Part shown: positions 15,578 to 25,255 of the stretch, piece after piece | How the letters are laid out: each line of letters begins with the position of its first letter | Numbering within the stretch: position 1 is the stretch's first letter | Source: a bacterium | GTDB lineage: Bacteria; Sumerlaeota; Sumerlaeia; SLMS01; JAHLLQ01 | NCBI GenBank assembly: GCA_020444065.1 | Contig: JAHLLQ010000006.1 | Span: 310,001 to 374,000 of the forward strand | Direction: 5' to 3' | Length of the DNA stretch: 64,000 nucleotides | Made by a program: the position numbers and the translations under genes | Notes under the pieces: generated by a model | The model's database searches: none | What the model was told of the DNA's origin: nothing | Seen by the model: only the letters and a program-made list of their open reading frames with translations

Positions 15578-18223
15578 ATGCATCACCGATTCTCTTTCCC
15601 CCGAATGATCGCGCTTTGCTGGGCGATGGTTTTGTTGGTTGCGGGATCTGTCCAAGCCGGCGGCTGGATCGATCCGGGCAGCCCGACAGCAGGCGGCACT
15701 GCAACGATTCTGTACGATCCGGCGGGTGGACCGCTCCAGGGATCGGGCAATATCAATGTCCACTGGGGCGTCAACGGCTGGAGTAACGTCAGCGACGATG
15801 CCATGTCGATTGGGTCGAGCGGGTTCTGGGAATTCCAGATCTCCGTCCCTTCGAACGCGACGGTCATAGACGTTGTCTACAACAACGGCAGCACCTGGGA
15901 TAACAACAACAACCAGGACTGGCACTTCGCAGTGACCCCGGCGCCGACGCCGACCCCAATTCCGGGTCAGGTAGCGCTCGATCCATCCCCTCCGGTCAGC
16001 GGCAGCAACGTCACGGTGACATTCGACCCCGCCAGCGGACCGTTGGCGAATGCTTCGGCGGTCTACATCCACCAGGGCATCAACACCTGGCAGAACGTTG
16101 TCACGCCGAACCCGGTGATGAGCTTGAACAACGATGGGTTCTGGGAGATCACGATCGCGGTTCCAGCCGCGGCGACACAGCTTGATATGGTCTTCAATGA
16201 CGGCGCTTCGATCTGGGATAACAACAGCGGCGCAGACTGGCACTTCAGCGTGGACCCGGGCGTGACTCCGACTCCGAGTCCCTCCCCCACGCCATCGCCT
16301 TCGCCTTCTCCGTCCCCCTCGCCCTCGCCGAGCCCGTCTCCGTCCCCGAGTCCGTCTCCGTCGCCTTCGCCGACGCCGACTCCTACTCCTTCGCCCTCTC
16401 CGTCCCCCAGCCCCACGCCTTCGCCGAGCCCGACTCCTGGGCCGGGACCGAGCGCGCGCAGCGGCATGGGCGCCAACGTCTATGAGACCGGCACGATGTT
16501 CCGCGTCTGGGCGCCGAACGCCAGTTCGGTCAGTGTGGCCGGCGACTTCAACGGCTGGAGCAGTACTGCGAATGCGCTCTACTCCGAAGGCAACGGCAAC
16601 TGGAGCGTCGATGTGGAAGGCGCCGTGGACGGCGATCACTACAAGTACGTGATCACGAACGGCGAAGACGTTCTGTGGAAAGCCGATCCGTACGCCGAGA
16701 AGATGACGAACTCCATCGGCGAATCGATCGTCCAGGACGGATCCTACAATTGGCAGGCCAGCGGCTACGGCACGCCGGCTTTCAACGAGATGGTGATTTA
16801 TGAAATGCACGTCGGTACGCTGAATGACGAAGTGGGAGGCGCCCCCGGCACCTGGCTGGACTGCGTCGATCGCCTCGACTACCTGGCGGACCTTGGCGTG
16901 AACATGCTGGAAGTGATGCCGATCGCGGAATTCGCCGGCGACTTCTCGTGGGGCTACAACCCGGCGCACCTCTTCTCGCCGGAAAGCGCCTACGGCACGC
17001 CACAGGACATGAAGTACTTCATCGATGAAGCCCACGATCGCGGCATGGGCGTTGTGATCGACGTGGTCTACAACCACATGGGCCCGAGCGATCTGGCGAT
17101 CTGGCAGTTCGACGGCTGGAATTCCTGGGGCATGGGCGGCATCTACTTCTACCAGGATTGGCGCGCATCAACGCCGTGGGGCGACACGCGTCCCGACTAC
17201 GGCCGCGGCGAAGTTCGCTCCTGGCTGCGCAACAACGCGATGTACTGGCTGCAGGACTTCAACGCCGATGGTCTGCGTTGGGATTCGACGGTCAATATCC
17301 GCACCCAGAACAATGGCGGCGGCGGCGACATCGGCGACGGCTGGAGTCTGATGCAATGGATCAATGATGACATCAACGCCAACCAGGGCTGGAAGATCTC
17401 GATCGCCGAGGACCTTCAGAACAACGAGTACCTCGTCAAGAGCACGGGCGCCGGCGGCGCCGGCTTCGACTCCCAGTGGGATGCCGGCTTCGTTCACCCG
17501 ATCCGCCACAACATCATCACGGGCAGCGACTATGATCGCGACATGTGGGCTGTGAAGGATGCGATCTGGCACTACTACGATGGAGACGCCTTCAAGCGCG
17601 TGATCTACACGGAAAGCCACGACGAAGTGAACAACGGCCGCAGCCGCGTTCCGGAAGAAATCTGGCCGGGCAACGCAGGTAGCTGGTACTCCAAGAAGCG
17701 CTCCACTCTCGGCGCCGCGCTGGTCATGACCTCCCCGGGCATCCCGATGATCTTCATGGGCCAGGAAATCCTGGAGGACGGCTACTGGCACGACCAGGAT
17801 CCGATCGACTGGACCAAGGAAACCACCTACGGCGGCATCCATGACATGTACCGCGACCTGATCCGCCTGCGTCGCAACTGGTACAACACGACGAAGGGTC
17901 TGACGGGTAACGGAACGAACGTCTACCACGTCAATAACAGCGGCAAGGTTGTGGCCTTCCACCGTTACTACAACGGCGGTCCTGGCGACGATGTGGTCGT
18001 GGTCGCGAACTTCAGCGAAAACAGCTACAGCAACTACACGATCGGAATGCCCGCCGGTGGCGAGTGGCAGGTTCGCTTCAACAGCGATTGGAGCGGTTAC
18101 TCGGCCGACTTCGGCGACTTCCTCTATCCGAGCACGACGGCCTGGTCCGGCAGTGCGGATGGCCTCGGCTACCATGCCAACGTCGGCATCCCGCCGTACT
18201 CGGTTGTGATCCTCTCGCAGTAA
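15578..18223 (+). CDS. Secreted GH13 alpha-amylase/branching-type enzyme with two CBM25 domains
   Basis: 881 aa from the ATG at 15578 (AAGGAG nine bases upstream, followed by a signal peptide ending VQAGG). Two CBM25-like starch-binding domains occupy about 27-125 and 130-222 (each with HWGVNGW or HQGINTW and a W-D-N-N-x-x-x-D-W-H-F end). A Pro/Ser/Thr linker spans 228-289, then a CBM48-like E-set (about 298-390) and the GH13 barrel. Conserved GH13 sites: VVYNHMG, nucleophile Asp569 in GLRWD, acid/base Glu611 in SIAED, and Asp682 in ESHDE. The barrel resembles glycogen branching enzymes and trehalohydrolases (EMHVGTL, FSWGYNP), so hydrolysis versus transfer is uncertain. Extracellular starch or glycogen use is likely. 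Confidence 0.9.
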   Translation: MHHRFSFPRMIALCWAMVLLVAGSVQAGGWIDPGSPTAGGTATILYDPAGGPLQGSGNINVHWGVNGWSNVSDDAMSIGSSGFWEFQISVPSNATVIDVVYNNGSTWDNNNNQDWHFAVTPAPTPTPIPGQVALDPSPPVSGSNVTVTFDPASGPLANASAVYIHQGINTWQNVVTPNPVMSLNNDGFWEITIAVPAAATQLDMVFNDGASIWDNNSGADWHFSVDPGVTPTPSPSPTPSPSPSPSPSPSPSPSPSPSPSPSPSPTPTPTPSPSPSPSPTPSPSPTPGPGPSARSGMGANVYETGTMFRVWAPNASSVSVAGDFNGWSSTANALYSEGNGNWSVDVEGAVDGDHYKYVITNGEDVLWKADPYAEKMTNSIGESIVQDGSYNWQASGYGTPAFNEMVIYEMHVGTLNDEVGGAPGTWLDCVDRLDYLADLGVNMLEVMPIAEFAGDFSWGYNPAHLFSPESAYGTPQDMKYFIDEAHDRGMGVVIDVVYNHMGPSDLAIWQFDGWNSWGMGGIYFYQDWRASTPWGDTRPDYGRGEVRSWLRNNAMYWLQDFNADGLRWDSTVNIRTQNNGGGGDIGDGWSLMQWINDDINANQGWKISIAEDLQNNEYLVKSTGAGGAGFDSQWDAGFVHPIRHNIITGSDYDRDMWAVKDAIWHYYDGDAFKRVIYTESHDEVNNGRSRVPEEIWPGNAGSWYSKKRSTLGAALVMTSPGIPMIFMGQEILEDGYWHDQDPIDWTKETTYGGIHDMYRDLIRLRRNWYNTTKGLTGNGTNVYHVNNSGKVVAFHRYYNGGPGDDVVVVANFSENSYSNYTIGMPAGGEWQVRFNSDWSGYSADFGDFLYPSTTAWSGSADGLGYHANVGIPPYSVVILSQ
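16261..16446 (+). repeat. Low-complexity Pro-Ser/Pro-Thr linker-coding repeat
   Basis: About 60 codons alternate proline with serine or threonine. They join the CBM25 pair to the catalytic part of the amylase. At DNA level it is a degenerate CCG-TCN/CCG-ACN hexamer array, a possible source of length change by slippage. It also creates a misleading arginine-rich open frame on the other strand. Confidence 0.85.
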
Positions 18224-18256
18224 TCCCTGCGAAAGACTTCATGGGGGCAATACCGA

Positions 18257-18292
18257 CGGAGCCGGCTCGCAAGGGCCGGCTCCGCTGGTTTT
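18257..18292 (+). terminator. Rho-independent terminator after the amylase gene
   Basis: CGGAGCCGGC (18257-18266) pairs perfectly with GCCGGCTCCG (18275-18284), followed by CTGGTTTTA. It is 33 bases after the stop codon. A second hairpin without a T-run (18357-18383) lies further on. Confidence 0.8.
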
Positions 18293-18356
18293 AGGGAACT
18301 TGGCTGAGAAGAACCGGCAGGGCCGGCGCCGATTTTTGCGATTCGCTGTTGCCTAC

Positions 18357-18383
18357 GCCCGGCCTTTTCGTCCAAGGTCGGGC
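18357..18383. repeat. Inverted repeat upstream of the deacetylase gene
   Basis: GCCCGGCCTT (18357-18366) and AAGGTCGGGC (18374-18383) pair with one G-T wobble around a 7-base loop. There is no T-run. It lies about 95 bases before the HDAC-family start and may be a leader structure. Confidence 0.35.
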
Positions 18384-18476
18384 ATTCAGTATGACCGTGG
18401 AGGTCGGGCTGCCGGCGCCCTGTGGCGCTGGAGGGCCGTGAAACGCAGCTAATATCGTCTCAGGAGCTGCCAGTTT

Positions 18477-19388
18477 ATGTCGCGCCCAGCCATCGTGTAC
18501 CATCCCGATTACGAGATGGACATCGGCGAGCACGTGTTCCCGACGGAGAAGTTCCGTCTGGTTCGTGATGCCCTCGTGGCTCGGGGGCTGGTCCGCGAAG
18601 ACGAGATCGTCACCAGCCGCCCGGCCACCGAAGACGAGCTCCTGCTCGCCGTCACGCGACCTTTTCTGGACGAGATGACGACATTCCGTCACACGCTTCG
18701 GACGCTTCGGAGCGAGGTGCCAATCTCGCGCGAGATCATCGAAGGATTCATCCTGACTGCCGGCGGTTCCGTGGAGTGTGCACGGCTGGCCGCAGAGCGC
18801 GGCGGAGCGTGCCACATCGGCGGCGGTTTCCATCACGCGTTCGCTGACCACGCAGAGGGATTCTGCTACATAAACGACGTCGCCGTCGCCGCCATGTCGG
18901 CGCGCAAGGCAGGCGTTTGCAGCCGGGTAGCGATCATCGACACGGACCTGCACCAGGGGAACGGCACTGCACACATCTTCCGCGAAGAGCCGGATGTGTT
19001 CACGTGTTCCGTTCACCAGGAACTGCTCTATCCGATCCCCAAGCAGACCAGCGACATCGATATCGGCCTACCGAACGGAACGGATGACGACGGCTACTGC
19101 GAACCGCTGCAGCGCGCCATGGATCACATCATGGCAGAGTTCAAGCCGGAATTCCTGATGTACGTCGCCGGGGTCGATCCGTACTTCGACGATCAGTTGG
19201 GCGCCCTGGAACTGACCAAGGAGGGGCTGGCCCGGCGCGATCGGATTGTTCTCAGCGCCGCATCAAAGGTGGGGATCCCCTTTGTCACCTTCACTGCCGG
19301 GGGGTATGCCTACAACGTGCAGGACACAGTAGACCTGCATGTGCAGACAATCCAGATTGCCATGGAGTTATTGGCCGGCAGAGCATGA
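18477..19388 (+). CDS. Histone deacetylase family (acetoin utilisation/HDAC-like) zinc hydrolase
   Basis: 303 aa. AGGAG lies 10 bases before the ATG. Zinc-site motifs are present in order: the GGGFHHAFADHAEGFCYINDVAVAA block with the catalytic His-His pair, IIDTDLHQGNGTA with the Asp and His zinc ligands, and AGVDPYFDD with the third Asp ligand. The pattern DTDLHQGNG resembles class IV/HDAC11-type bacterial members. These enzymes remove acyl groups from lysine or small amines, and the substrate here is not evident. The next gene (beta-mannosidase) starts 33 bases downstream in the same direction, so the two are probably one transcript. Confidence 0.88.
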   Translation: MSRPAIVYHPDYEMDIGEHVFPTEKFRLVRDALVARGLVREDEIVTSRPATEDELLLAVTRPFLDEMTTFRHTLRTLRSEVPISREIIEGFILTAGGSVECARLAAERGGACHIGGGFHHAFADHAEGFCYINDVAVAAMSARKAGVCSRVAIIDTDLHQGNGTAHIFREEPDVFTCSVHQELLYPIPKQTSDIDIGLPNGTDDDGYCEPLQRAMDHIMAEFKPEFLMYVAGVDPYFDDQLGALELTKEGLARRDRIVLSAASKVGIPFVTFTAGGYAYNVQDTVDLHVQTIQIAMELLAGRA

Positions 19389-19421
19389 CGGCTGAAATGA
19401 GGTTGAAAGGATCTGGACGGG

Positions 19422-22121
19422 ATGAGCGAGTTCGTGCAATCTCTGGAGAGCCATTGGGAGTTTCGGGAAGTCCTTCCTGCCGAGAAGACGAGTTTTGCGT
19501 CGCGCGAGCATCCTCCTTCACTGGCCGAGGAGAATTGGATACCGGCGCGCGTTCCTGGTTGTGTACATCTGGATTTGATGCGCGCGAATCAGATTCAGGA
19601 CCCCTTCGTCGGACTGAATGAGAAAGACTGCCAATGGGTAGAGAACGAAGATTGGGTGTATCGCACATCCTTCGTTCCCGATCCGCAATGGCTGGAGGCC
19701 ACGCGCTCTGCCGGGCGCCGCGTGGAACTCAATTTCGAGAGCCTTGAAACGTTCGCATCTGTCTATCTGAACGGGGAGTTGCTGGGCGAATCCCAGGATC
19801 AATTCCTGCCCGTCTCATTCGACATTACCAAGAAGCTGCGCACAGGCGATAACTACCTCGTCGTTCACTTCGAATCCGCCGTCCAGCACTGCCGCCATCA
19901 GGAAAAGACTCACGGACGCCTGCGGGTCGACTTCGACCACACGCGCGTCTATGCGCGACGGATGCAGATGCTAACGGGCTGGGATGTTGCTCCTCGTCTC
20001 TCCGGCTGCGGGATTATGGGACCGGTCACGATCGAGCACGTCAACCAGGCGCGACTGCGCTTTGCATCGGTGCAGATCAACCGCCTGAGTAACGAAATCG
20101 CACACTTCTCCATCGAGACGGACCTGGAAGGCCTCGGCGAGCGCGAAGTGGAGTTACGCTGGCGCGTCGATCACCTCGATCCAACCGGCTCGGGCGAGAA
20201 CTACGCCATGCGGGTCGTCTGGGAGTCGGAGAGAACGTTCCCGATGCGGGAAGGCACGTTTCGCTGCTCTGAGCCGATTACGATCGAACGTCCCGTCCTT
20301 TGGTGGCCCGCAGGCTTCGGCGCCGGCCGCCGCCCGCTCTATCGCGCCACGGTTCGTGCGTTCGTCGATGGCGTTCAGATCGATGAACTCGAGACGACCT
20401 TTGGCCTACGCACGGTCGAACTGGCGAACGATGTCGACCAGGCCGGCGAATCCTTCGGGCTGAAGATTAACGGACTGCCGATCTTCGTGCGAGGGGCGAA
20501 CTGGATTCCCCCGGATGTCTTCCCGCCACGGCAAACCAGTTTCGATATGGAAGAATGGGTAGAGATGGCTGCCGTCGCCAACATCAATCTGCTGCGCGTA
20601 TGGGCAGGCGGCAATTACGAGTCCGACGACTTCTATCGCTTGTGCGATGAGCACGGCATTATGGTGTGGCAGGACTTCATGTTCGCACATGGCGAGTATC
20701 CCGACCACAAGGACTTCTGGCGCATCTTGCAACGCGAGGCGACGCACCAGATCCGTCGCTTGCGCAATCATCCGTCGCTCGTCCTTTGGTGCGGAAGCGA
20801 CGAGATCGAGAAGATGATGGGCGGAAGCGATTCCGCGTGGCGCCGTCAGCAGGGAACGCGCATCCTGACAAAGCTCCTCCCCCACTTGCTTAGCCAGTAT
20901 GATCCCTCCCGTCCTTATTGGATTTCCACGCCGCATGGTGGCGAAGATCCCAACAGCCCGGAAGAGGGCGATTACCATGAGTGGGATGTCTGGACGGGCT
21001 GGGAGTCTCCGGATCGATATCGCCAGGTGCGTCCCCGTTTTGTGACGGAGTTCGGCTTTCAGTCGCTGCCGAGCGAGGCTTGCGTTTCCGAGTTCACTAC
21101 GGAAGAGGACAAGACGCTCAATCATCCCGAACTGGAAGCGCATCAGAAGCAAAAGGACGGGAATATCCGGCTGTTCCGCTACGTAATTGGTTCGTGCCGC
21201 CCGCCCGAGTCGTTCGAGGAGATGATCTACCTGAGCCAGTGGGTCCAGGCGGATGCGCTGTCGCTGGCCATCGATGCCTGGCGCGCCAACAAGCCCCATA
21301 CGATGGGCGCAATCGTCTGGCACATGAACGATTGCTGGCCCGCGATTTCGTGGTCGCTGGTCGATTACCGTCGGCGTCCGAAGCTGGCCTACTGGGCTGT
21401 CCGGCAGGCGTTCATGCCGACGGCGTTGATGCTGTTGCCGTCGGAAGAAGGCCTGCGGGCGGTGGCACTACACGACGGTGCACCATGGGAAGCGAAGCAG
21501 GAATTACTTTGCCGTCTAAAGGCCTACGATCTCGAGGGCCGTCTGCTCGACTGGCGCGACCAGACGATTGTCCTGGAGCCCAATGCGAAGCTCGAGATTG
21601 GCCATTACACGTTGCGGTCGCTTGGCATTCAGAATCCAGCCGCCTCGGTTGTTGTCGGCGAATTGATTCGCGGCAAGGCGATCATCGCCTCGAAGCTCTT
21701 CTCGCCCGTGGAGCCGCGCAAGGCGCCGTACCACGAGCCGGAGCTGACGTGCTACCTCGACTGCATCCTCGCGAACCGGCGAGCCGTGTTCCTGATTCAC
21801 TCGACGAACGTCGTCCGCGGTGTCGAGTTGCAGGTCGTTGGCCTCAAGAACGGCGAGATCAAACACGAGAACGCTTTCGATATCTGGCCGAAACGCGAGG
21901 TCTGGGTGCAGGCGGACATTCCGCCTGGGACATCTCGTGACGAATTGCGCGATGTCCTGCGATTCCGGTGCCTCAACGATTCAGTCGAGGGCCGGAACGT
22001 CCACTGGCGGCCGCTGCCGGTACAGCCCGGAGAGGGTCGCGCGAAGAACGCTTCGATCGAGGCGCCGATCGTGCAGATCAACATGAAGACGAGCGACCTG
22101 GTGCCGAAACTGAACGATTAG
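19422..22121 (+). CDS. Beta-mannosidase (GH2)
   Basis: 899 aa. It cleaves terminal beta-mannose from manno-oligosaccharides. Typical features: N-terminal WIPARVPGCVHLDL and DWVYR strand pair of the sugar-binding domain, GANWIPPD before the barrel, and the catalytic nucleophile Glu543 in FVTEFGFQS. The acid/base is Glu461 in LWCGSDE; most members have N-E here, so Asp460 in place of Asn is unusual. Another beta-mannosidase signature is VWHMNDCWPAISWSLVDY. No signal peptide, so it is probably cytoplasmic and acts on imported oligosaccharides. It follows the deacetylase gene closely, which could mean the pair handles acetylated mannans (inference). Confidence 0.92.
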   Translation: MSEFVQSLESHWEFREVLPAEKTSFASREHPPSLAEENWIPARVPGCVHLDLMRANQIQDPFVGLNEKDCQWVENEDWVYRTSFVPDPQWLEATRSAGRRVELNFESLETFASVYLNGELLGESQDQFLPVSFDITKKLRTGDNYLVVHFESAVQHCRHQEKTHGRLRVDFDHTRVYARRMQMLTGWDVAPRLSGCGIMGPVTIEHVNQARLRFASVQINRLSNEIAHFSIETDLEGLGEREVELRWRVDHLDPTGSGENYAMRVVWESERTFPMREGTFRCSEPITIERPVLWWPAGFGAGRRPLYRATVRAFVDGVQIDELETTFGLRTVELANDVDQAGESFGLKINGLPIFVRGANWIPPDVFPPRQTSFDMEEWVEMAAVANINLLRVWAGGNYESDDFYRLCDEHGIMVWQDFMFAHGEYPDHKDFWRILQREATHQIRRLRNHPSLVLWCGSDEIEKMMGGSDSAWRRQQGTRILTKLLPHLLSQYDPSRPYWISTPHGGEDPNSPEEGDYHEWDVWTGWESPDRYRQVRPRFVTEFGFQSLPSEACVSEFTTEEDKTLNHPELEAHQKQKDGNIRLFRYVIGSCRPPESFEEMIYLSQWVQADALSLAIDAWRANKPHTMGAIVWHMNDCWPAISWSLVDYRRRPKLAYWAVRQAFMPTALMLLPSEEGLRAVALHDGAPWEAKQELLCRLKAYDLEGRLLDWRDQTIVLEPNAKLEIGHYTLRSLGIQNPAASVVVGELIRGKAIIASKLFSPVEPRKAPYHEPELTCYLDCILANRRAVFLIHSTNVVRGVELQVVGLKNGEIKHENAFDIWPKREVWVQADIPPGTSRDELRDVLRFRCLNDSVEGRNVHWRPLPVQPGEGRAKNASIEAPIVQINMKTSDLVPKLND

Positions 22122-22216
22122 CCGCGCGCCCTTCTCGGAACCAAACACTCTCGCTTGCGCCAGGGTCGGATAGCAAACAAGCTGGCTTTGCTACTCCACC
22201 GCCCCGGAAGGCGCCC

Positions 22217-23611
22217 ATGTCCAAGCTCCTGATTATCGAAGACGATCCCGCATTCGCGAATCGGCTATCCCGCAATCTGGGGCTCGATGGGTTCGAGGCG
22301 GAAGCCGCGGAAGGCCCCGAGGCGGGCCTGCGGATGCTGGTCGCCAATCGATACGATGCGGTCCTGTGCGACATCAAAATGCCCGGCATGAGTGGCCTGG
22401 AACTCCTGACTCGCGTTCGCGAAGGCCAGGACACCGGGGTGGACCCGGACATTCCGGTCGTGATGCTGACGTCGGTGAACAGCGTCGATACGGCCGTCGA
22501 TGCGATGCGGCGCGGGGCGAGCGATTACCTGACGAAAGAAGCGGGCCGAGCGGAGATTGCAATTCGACTGCGGCGCGCGATTGAACTGCACCAGATCGCG
22601 AAGGAAAATCGTCGGCTACGCGAAACCGTCGAACGCGTCGATGAGTTCGGCGAGTTGGTCGGGACATCGCCGGGCATGCAGCAGATCAAAGAAGAGATCA
22701 AGCAGGTCGCAGAAACAAACGCGACGGTTATGCTGCTGGGCGAAACCGGCGTTGGCAAGGAACTCGTTGCACGCGCCATTCATCGCACGTCCGGTCGCGC
22801 AGGCGATTTCGTCGATGTGAACTGCGCGCTGTTGCCCGACGACACGATGCTGCAGAGTGAGCTCTTCGGGCACGAAAAAGGGGCCTTTACCGATGCAAAG
22901 GCCGCCAAGAAGGGGAAGCTCGAACTGGCCGATGGCGGGACGTTGTTCCTTGACGAAGTCGGCGAACTCGGGCGCGAGGTGCAGGCGAAATTGCTGCGCG
23001 GCCTGGAGACAATGACGTTCACGCGCGTCGGCGGAACTCGCGCGATCAGCGTAGACGTGCGGTTGGTGGTTGCGACGAATCGCGACCTGAAGAAAGAGGT
23101 CGAATCCGGTAATTTCCGAGACGATCTGTACTATCGTCTGAATGTGTTTCCGATCAACATTCCGCCTCTGCGCCAGCGCCGCGACGACATCGAGACCCTG
23201 ACTCGCTTCTTCCTGAATCGCGCGGCGATGCGTTATTCGCGCCCCGTGCCGGAGGTGAACACAGAGGCGTTCACGTTGCTGAATCAATATCAATGGCCCG
23301 GCAACATTCGCGAGCTACGCAATGTATGCGAACGCCTTCTGATTCGCGCCCGCGGCGGCACGACAATTACTCCGGAGGACATCCACGGCTGCGGCATCGG
23401 CGCCGGACCGGCCCTGGGTGGCATCGTCGAGCTTCCCGATGAAGGCGTGCATCTCGACGAGTTGGAAAAGAACCTGGTCCTCGAAGCCCTTCGACGTTGC
23501 GATTGGAATCAAACTGAAGCCGCGCGAATGCTCGGCATCTCCGTCGATCGCATGAATAATCGCGTGAAGAAATTCGGCTTCACGCATCCCAAGTGGCGCA
23601 GGAATAAGTAA
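22217..23611 (+). CDS. NtrC-family sigma-54-dependent response regulator
   Basis: 464 aa from the ATG at 22217 (GGAAGG upstream). The receiver domain spans 1-120, with phospho-acceptor Asp52 (LCDIKMPGMSG), a conserved Thr in VVMLTS, and Lys in YLTKE. The AAA+ domain has Walker A GETGVGKE (about 175-182). The sigma-54-contact loop reads GAFTDA (222-227) instead of GAFTGA. Further motifs are GGTLFLDEVGEL and the VATNRDL sensor. The C-terminal Fis-type HTH has NQTEAARMLGIS. It activates RpoN promoters when phosphorylated. No kinase gene is adjacent. The NtrB-like kinase at 30038 and the sigma-54 promoters at amt and ctpA are possible partners. Confidence 0.9.
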   Translation: MSKLLIIEDDPAFANRLSRNLGLDGFEAEAAEGPEAGLRMLVANRYDAVLCDIKMPGMSGLELLTRVREGQDTGVDPDIPVVMLTSVNSVDTAVDAMRRGASDYLTKEAGRAEIAIRLRRAIELHQIAKENRRLRETVERVDEFGELVGTSPGMQQIKEEIKQVAETNATVMLLGETGVGKELVARAIHRTSGRAGDFVDVNCALLPDDTMLQSELFGHEKGAFTDAKAAKKGKLELADGGTLFLDEVGELGREVQAKLLRGLETMTFTRVGGTRAISVDVRLVVATNRDLKKEVESGNFRDDLYYRLNVFPINIPPLRQRRDDIETLTRFFLNRAAMRYSRPVPEVNTEAFTLLNQYQWPGNIRELRNVCERLLIRARGGTTITPEDIHGCGIGAGPALGGIVELPDEGVHLDELEKNLVLEALRRCDWNQTEAARMLGISVDRMNNRVKKFGFTHPKWRRNK

Positions 23612-23620
23612 GGCGAGTAT

Positions 23621-25114
23621 TCACGTATTCGCCCAGTGTTTCGCCTGGAAGACGTGGTCCGGGATAGCCGCTCGCTGATAGTCTGAGGCGTGTTCGAGGA
23701 TCGTCTCGACGAAATCGCGGGCGCCACCCATGACGGGGCTGATGGGTGCGGCCGTGAGTTCTTGCAGTTGTTCCAACGTCATGTCGTCCAAGAACACATT
23801 GTCGCCGCGGCGCATGCAGTTACCAGGCAGCAGGTACTGATCAAAGCCAGGATTCTCTCGGATGGTACGGGAGAGGTCGACGCCAGCCAGTAATCCGGTC
23901 ACGTGGATCGTCTCGCCAAAGAGAGTGTTTACCGTCGGCAGCGGAACGATCTCGATATTGTGCGCGGCGCAAGCGGTGGTAATGCGCTCAAGCGCCGGCG
24001 GGCTGAGCGTACTGGTCACGGCACCGACTCGCCACGGGCGCGCGATGGGATGGCGCGCGAGAAGGCGTTTTGCGGCGGGCAGATCCTTGTAGAAATGATA
24101 GATCATGCCGACGCCGTTTTCGAGCTGCGGCAAGTCGGGCCAGCGCGTGTAGCTCGGCGCCCGGCGGCCGGCGATCAGGTGCCACTCGTCGGCAAGAAGC
24201 ACGATCGGCTCGCCAAACTTCTCTGCAATGTCGCGCAGGCGCGGCGTCAGTTCGCGAATGAAGCGACGCGCATACTCGGGCGTGACGGGGTCCATGTCGG
24301 GCAGGCCCTGGCGCCACTTTGTCATGCCGATCGGGACGATCGCAACGGACTGCACTGTCGGATGCAGTTCTAGCAGCGCATCCAGTGTGCGCTGCAATTG
24401 CTCGCCGTCGTTGTGTCCCGGGCAGAGGACGATCTGCGTGTGGACCTGGATCCGGTGCTCGCGGAAGAACCGCAGTACGTCCAGAATCGGACGCGCTTTG
24501 CGAATGCCGAGCAACCAACGCCGCAGCGTTTCGTCGACTGCGTGGACGCTGATGTAAAGCGGTGAGAGGCCTTGCTCGGCAATGCGCTGCAGATCGGAAT
24601 CCTTCAGCGTGATGCCGGTGATGTACGAGCCCTGCAGAAAGGAGAGGCGGTAATCTTCGTCCTTGATGTAGAGCGATTTCCGCAGGTTATCGGGCAACTG
24701 GTGGACGAAACAGAAGACGCAATTGCACCCGCAATTCTGTGTTGTGAACTGTTCGACTTCGATCCCGAGGTGTTCTTCGGGATACTCTTTGTCGACCTCG
24801 ACGATGCGGCTCTCTCCGCTGGCATCCTCGATCTCCAGGTCGAGCTCAAAGTCCGATCCGTGGAAGTAGAAGTCGATCGTATCGCGAATCGGCTCGCCGT
24901 TGATGGAGACGAGTTTCTCCCCCACCGTGATGCCGGCCAGGTGCGCCAAGGAGGCCGGCGCGACAGCGCTGATACGCACGCCCGGGGCGGCGTCGGCGAC
25001 GCTGATCGACGGAGAGATCGTATCCGACGGGTCGGCCCGCTTGACGCGGCGGCGAATCTCCGGCGTGATTGGCGCCAGCAGTTCGTAGTCGATGGAGGGA
25101 TGCGTTTTCTTCAT
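23621..25114 (-). CDS. DUF512 family PDZ/radical-SAM-like Fe-S protein
   Basis: 497 aa from the ATG at 25114. A PDZ-like segment (about 45-110: GVRISAVAPASLAHLAGI then GEKLVSINGEPI) precedes a cysteine cluster, CGCNCVFCF, near residue 135. This resembles the radical-SAM CxxxCxxC motif, and the DUF512 domain forms the C-terminal half (MIYHFYKD, VPTVNTLFG-type region, LPGNCMRRGD then FLDDMT). The family is widespread in cyanobacteria, clostridia and other lineages, often annotated as an Fe-S oxidoreductase of unknown substrate. It is convergent with the NtrC-like gene with only nine bases between stops. An open-frame extension toward 26668 runs antisense to miaA and is not part of the gene. Confidence 0.85.
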   Translation of the reverse strand: MKKTHPSIDYELLAPITPEIRRRVKRADPSDTISPSISVADAAPGVRISAVAPASLAHLAGITVGEKLVSINGEPIRDTIDFYFHGSDFELDLEIEDASGESRIVEVDKEYPEEHLGIEVEQFTTQNCGCNCVFCFVHQLPDNLRKSLYIKDEDYRLSFLQGSYITGITLKDSDLQRIAEQGLSPLYISVHAVDETLRRWLLGIRKARPILDVLRFFREHRIQVHTQIVLCPGHNDGEQLQRTLDALLELHPTVQSVAIVPIGMTKWRQGLPDMDPVTPEYARRFIRELTPRLRDIAEKFGEPIVLLADEWHLIAGRRAPSYTRWPDLPQLENGVGMIYHFYKDLPAAKRLLARHPIARPWRVGAVTSTLSPPALERITTACAAHNIEIVPLPTVNTLFGETIHVTGLLAGVDLSRTIRENPGFDQYLLPGNCMRRGDNVFLDDMTLEQLQELTAAPISPVMGGARDFVETILEHASDYQRAAIPDHVFQAKHWANT

Positions 25115-25255
25115 CGGTTCCCATGGGGCAAGTGCGCCCGGCCAAGAGGCATGTAGAAAGACGCGTGCCGACTGGCTTGCAAGGGGAAATCGGAACTGCC
25201 GGCGGTAAGAGAAACTGAGTCGATCGATCCCAATGCGTATTTGGCCTATCCCGTC

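Noticed and set aside
15488-17077. Long open frame on the minus strand with an arginine-rich stretch
   Set aside because: It lies antisense to the secreted amylase. The arginine run is the reverse translation of the Pro-Ser/Pro-Thr linker, and the amylase has signal peptide, domains and catalytic residues.
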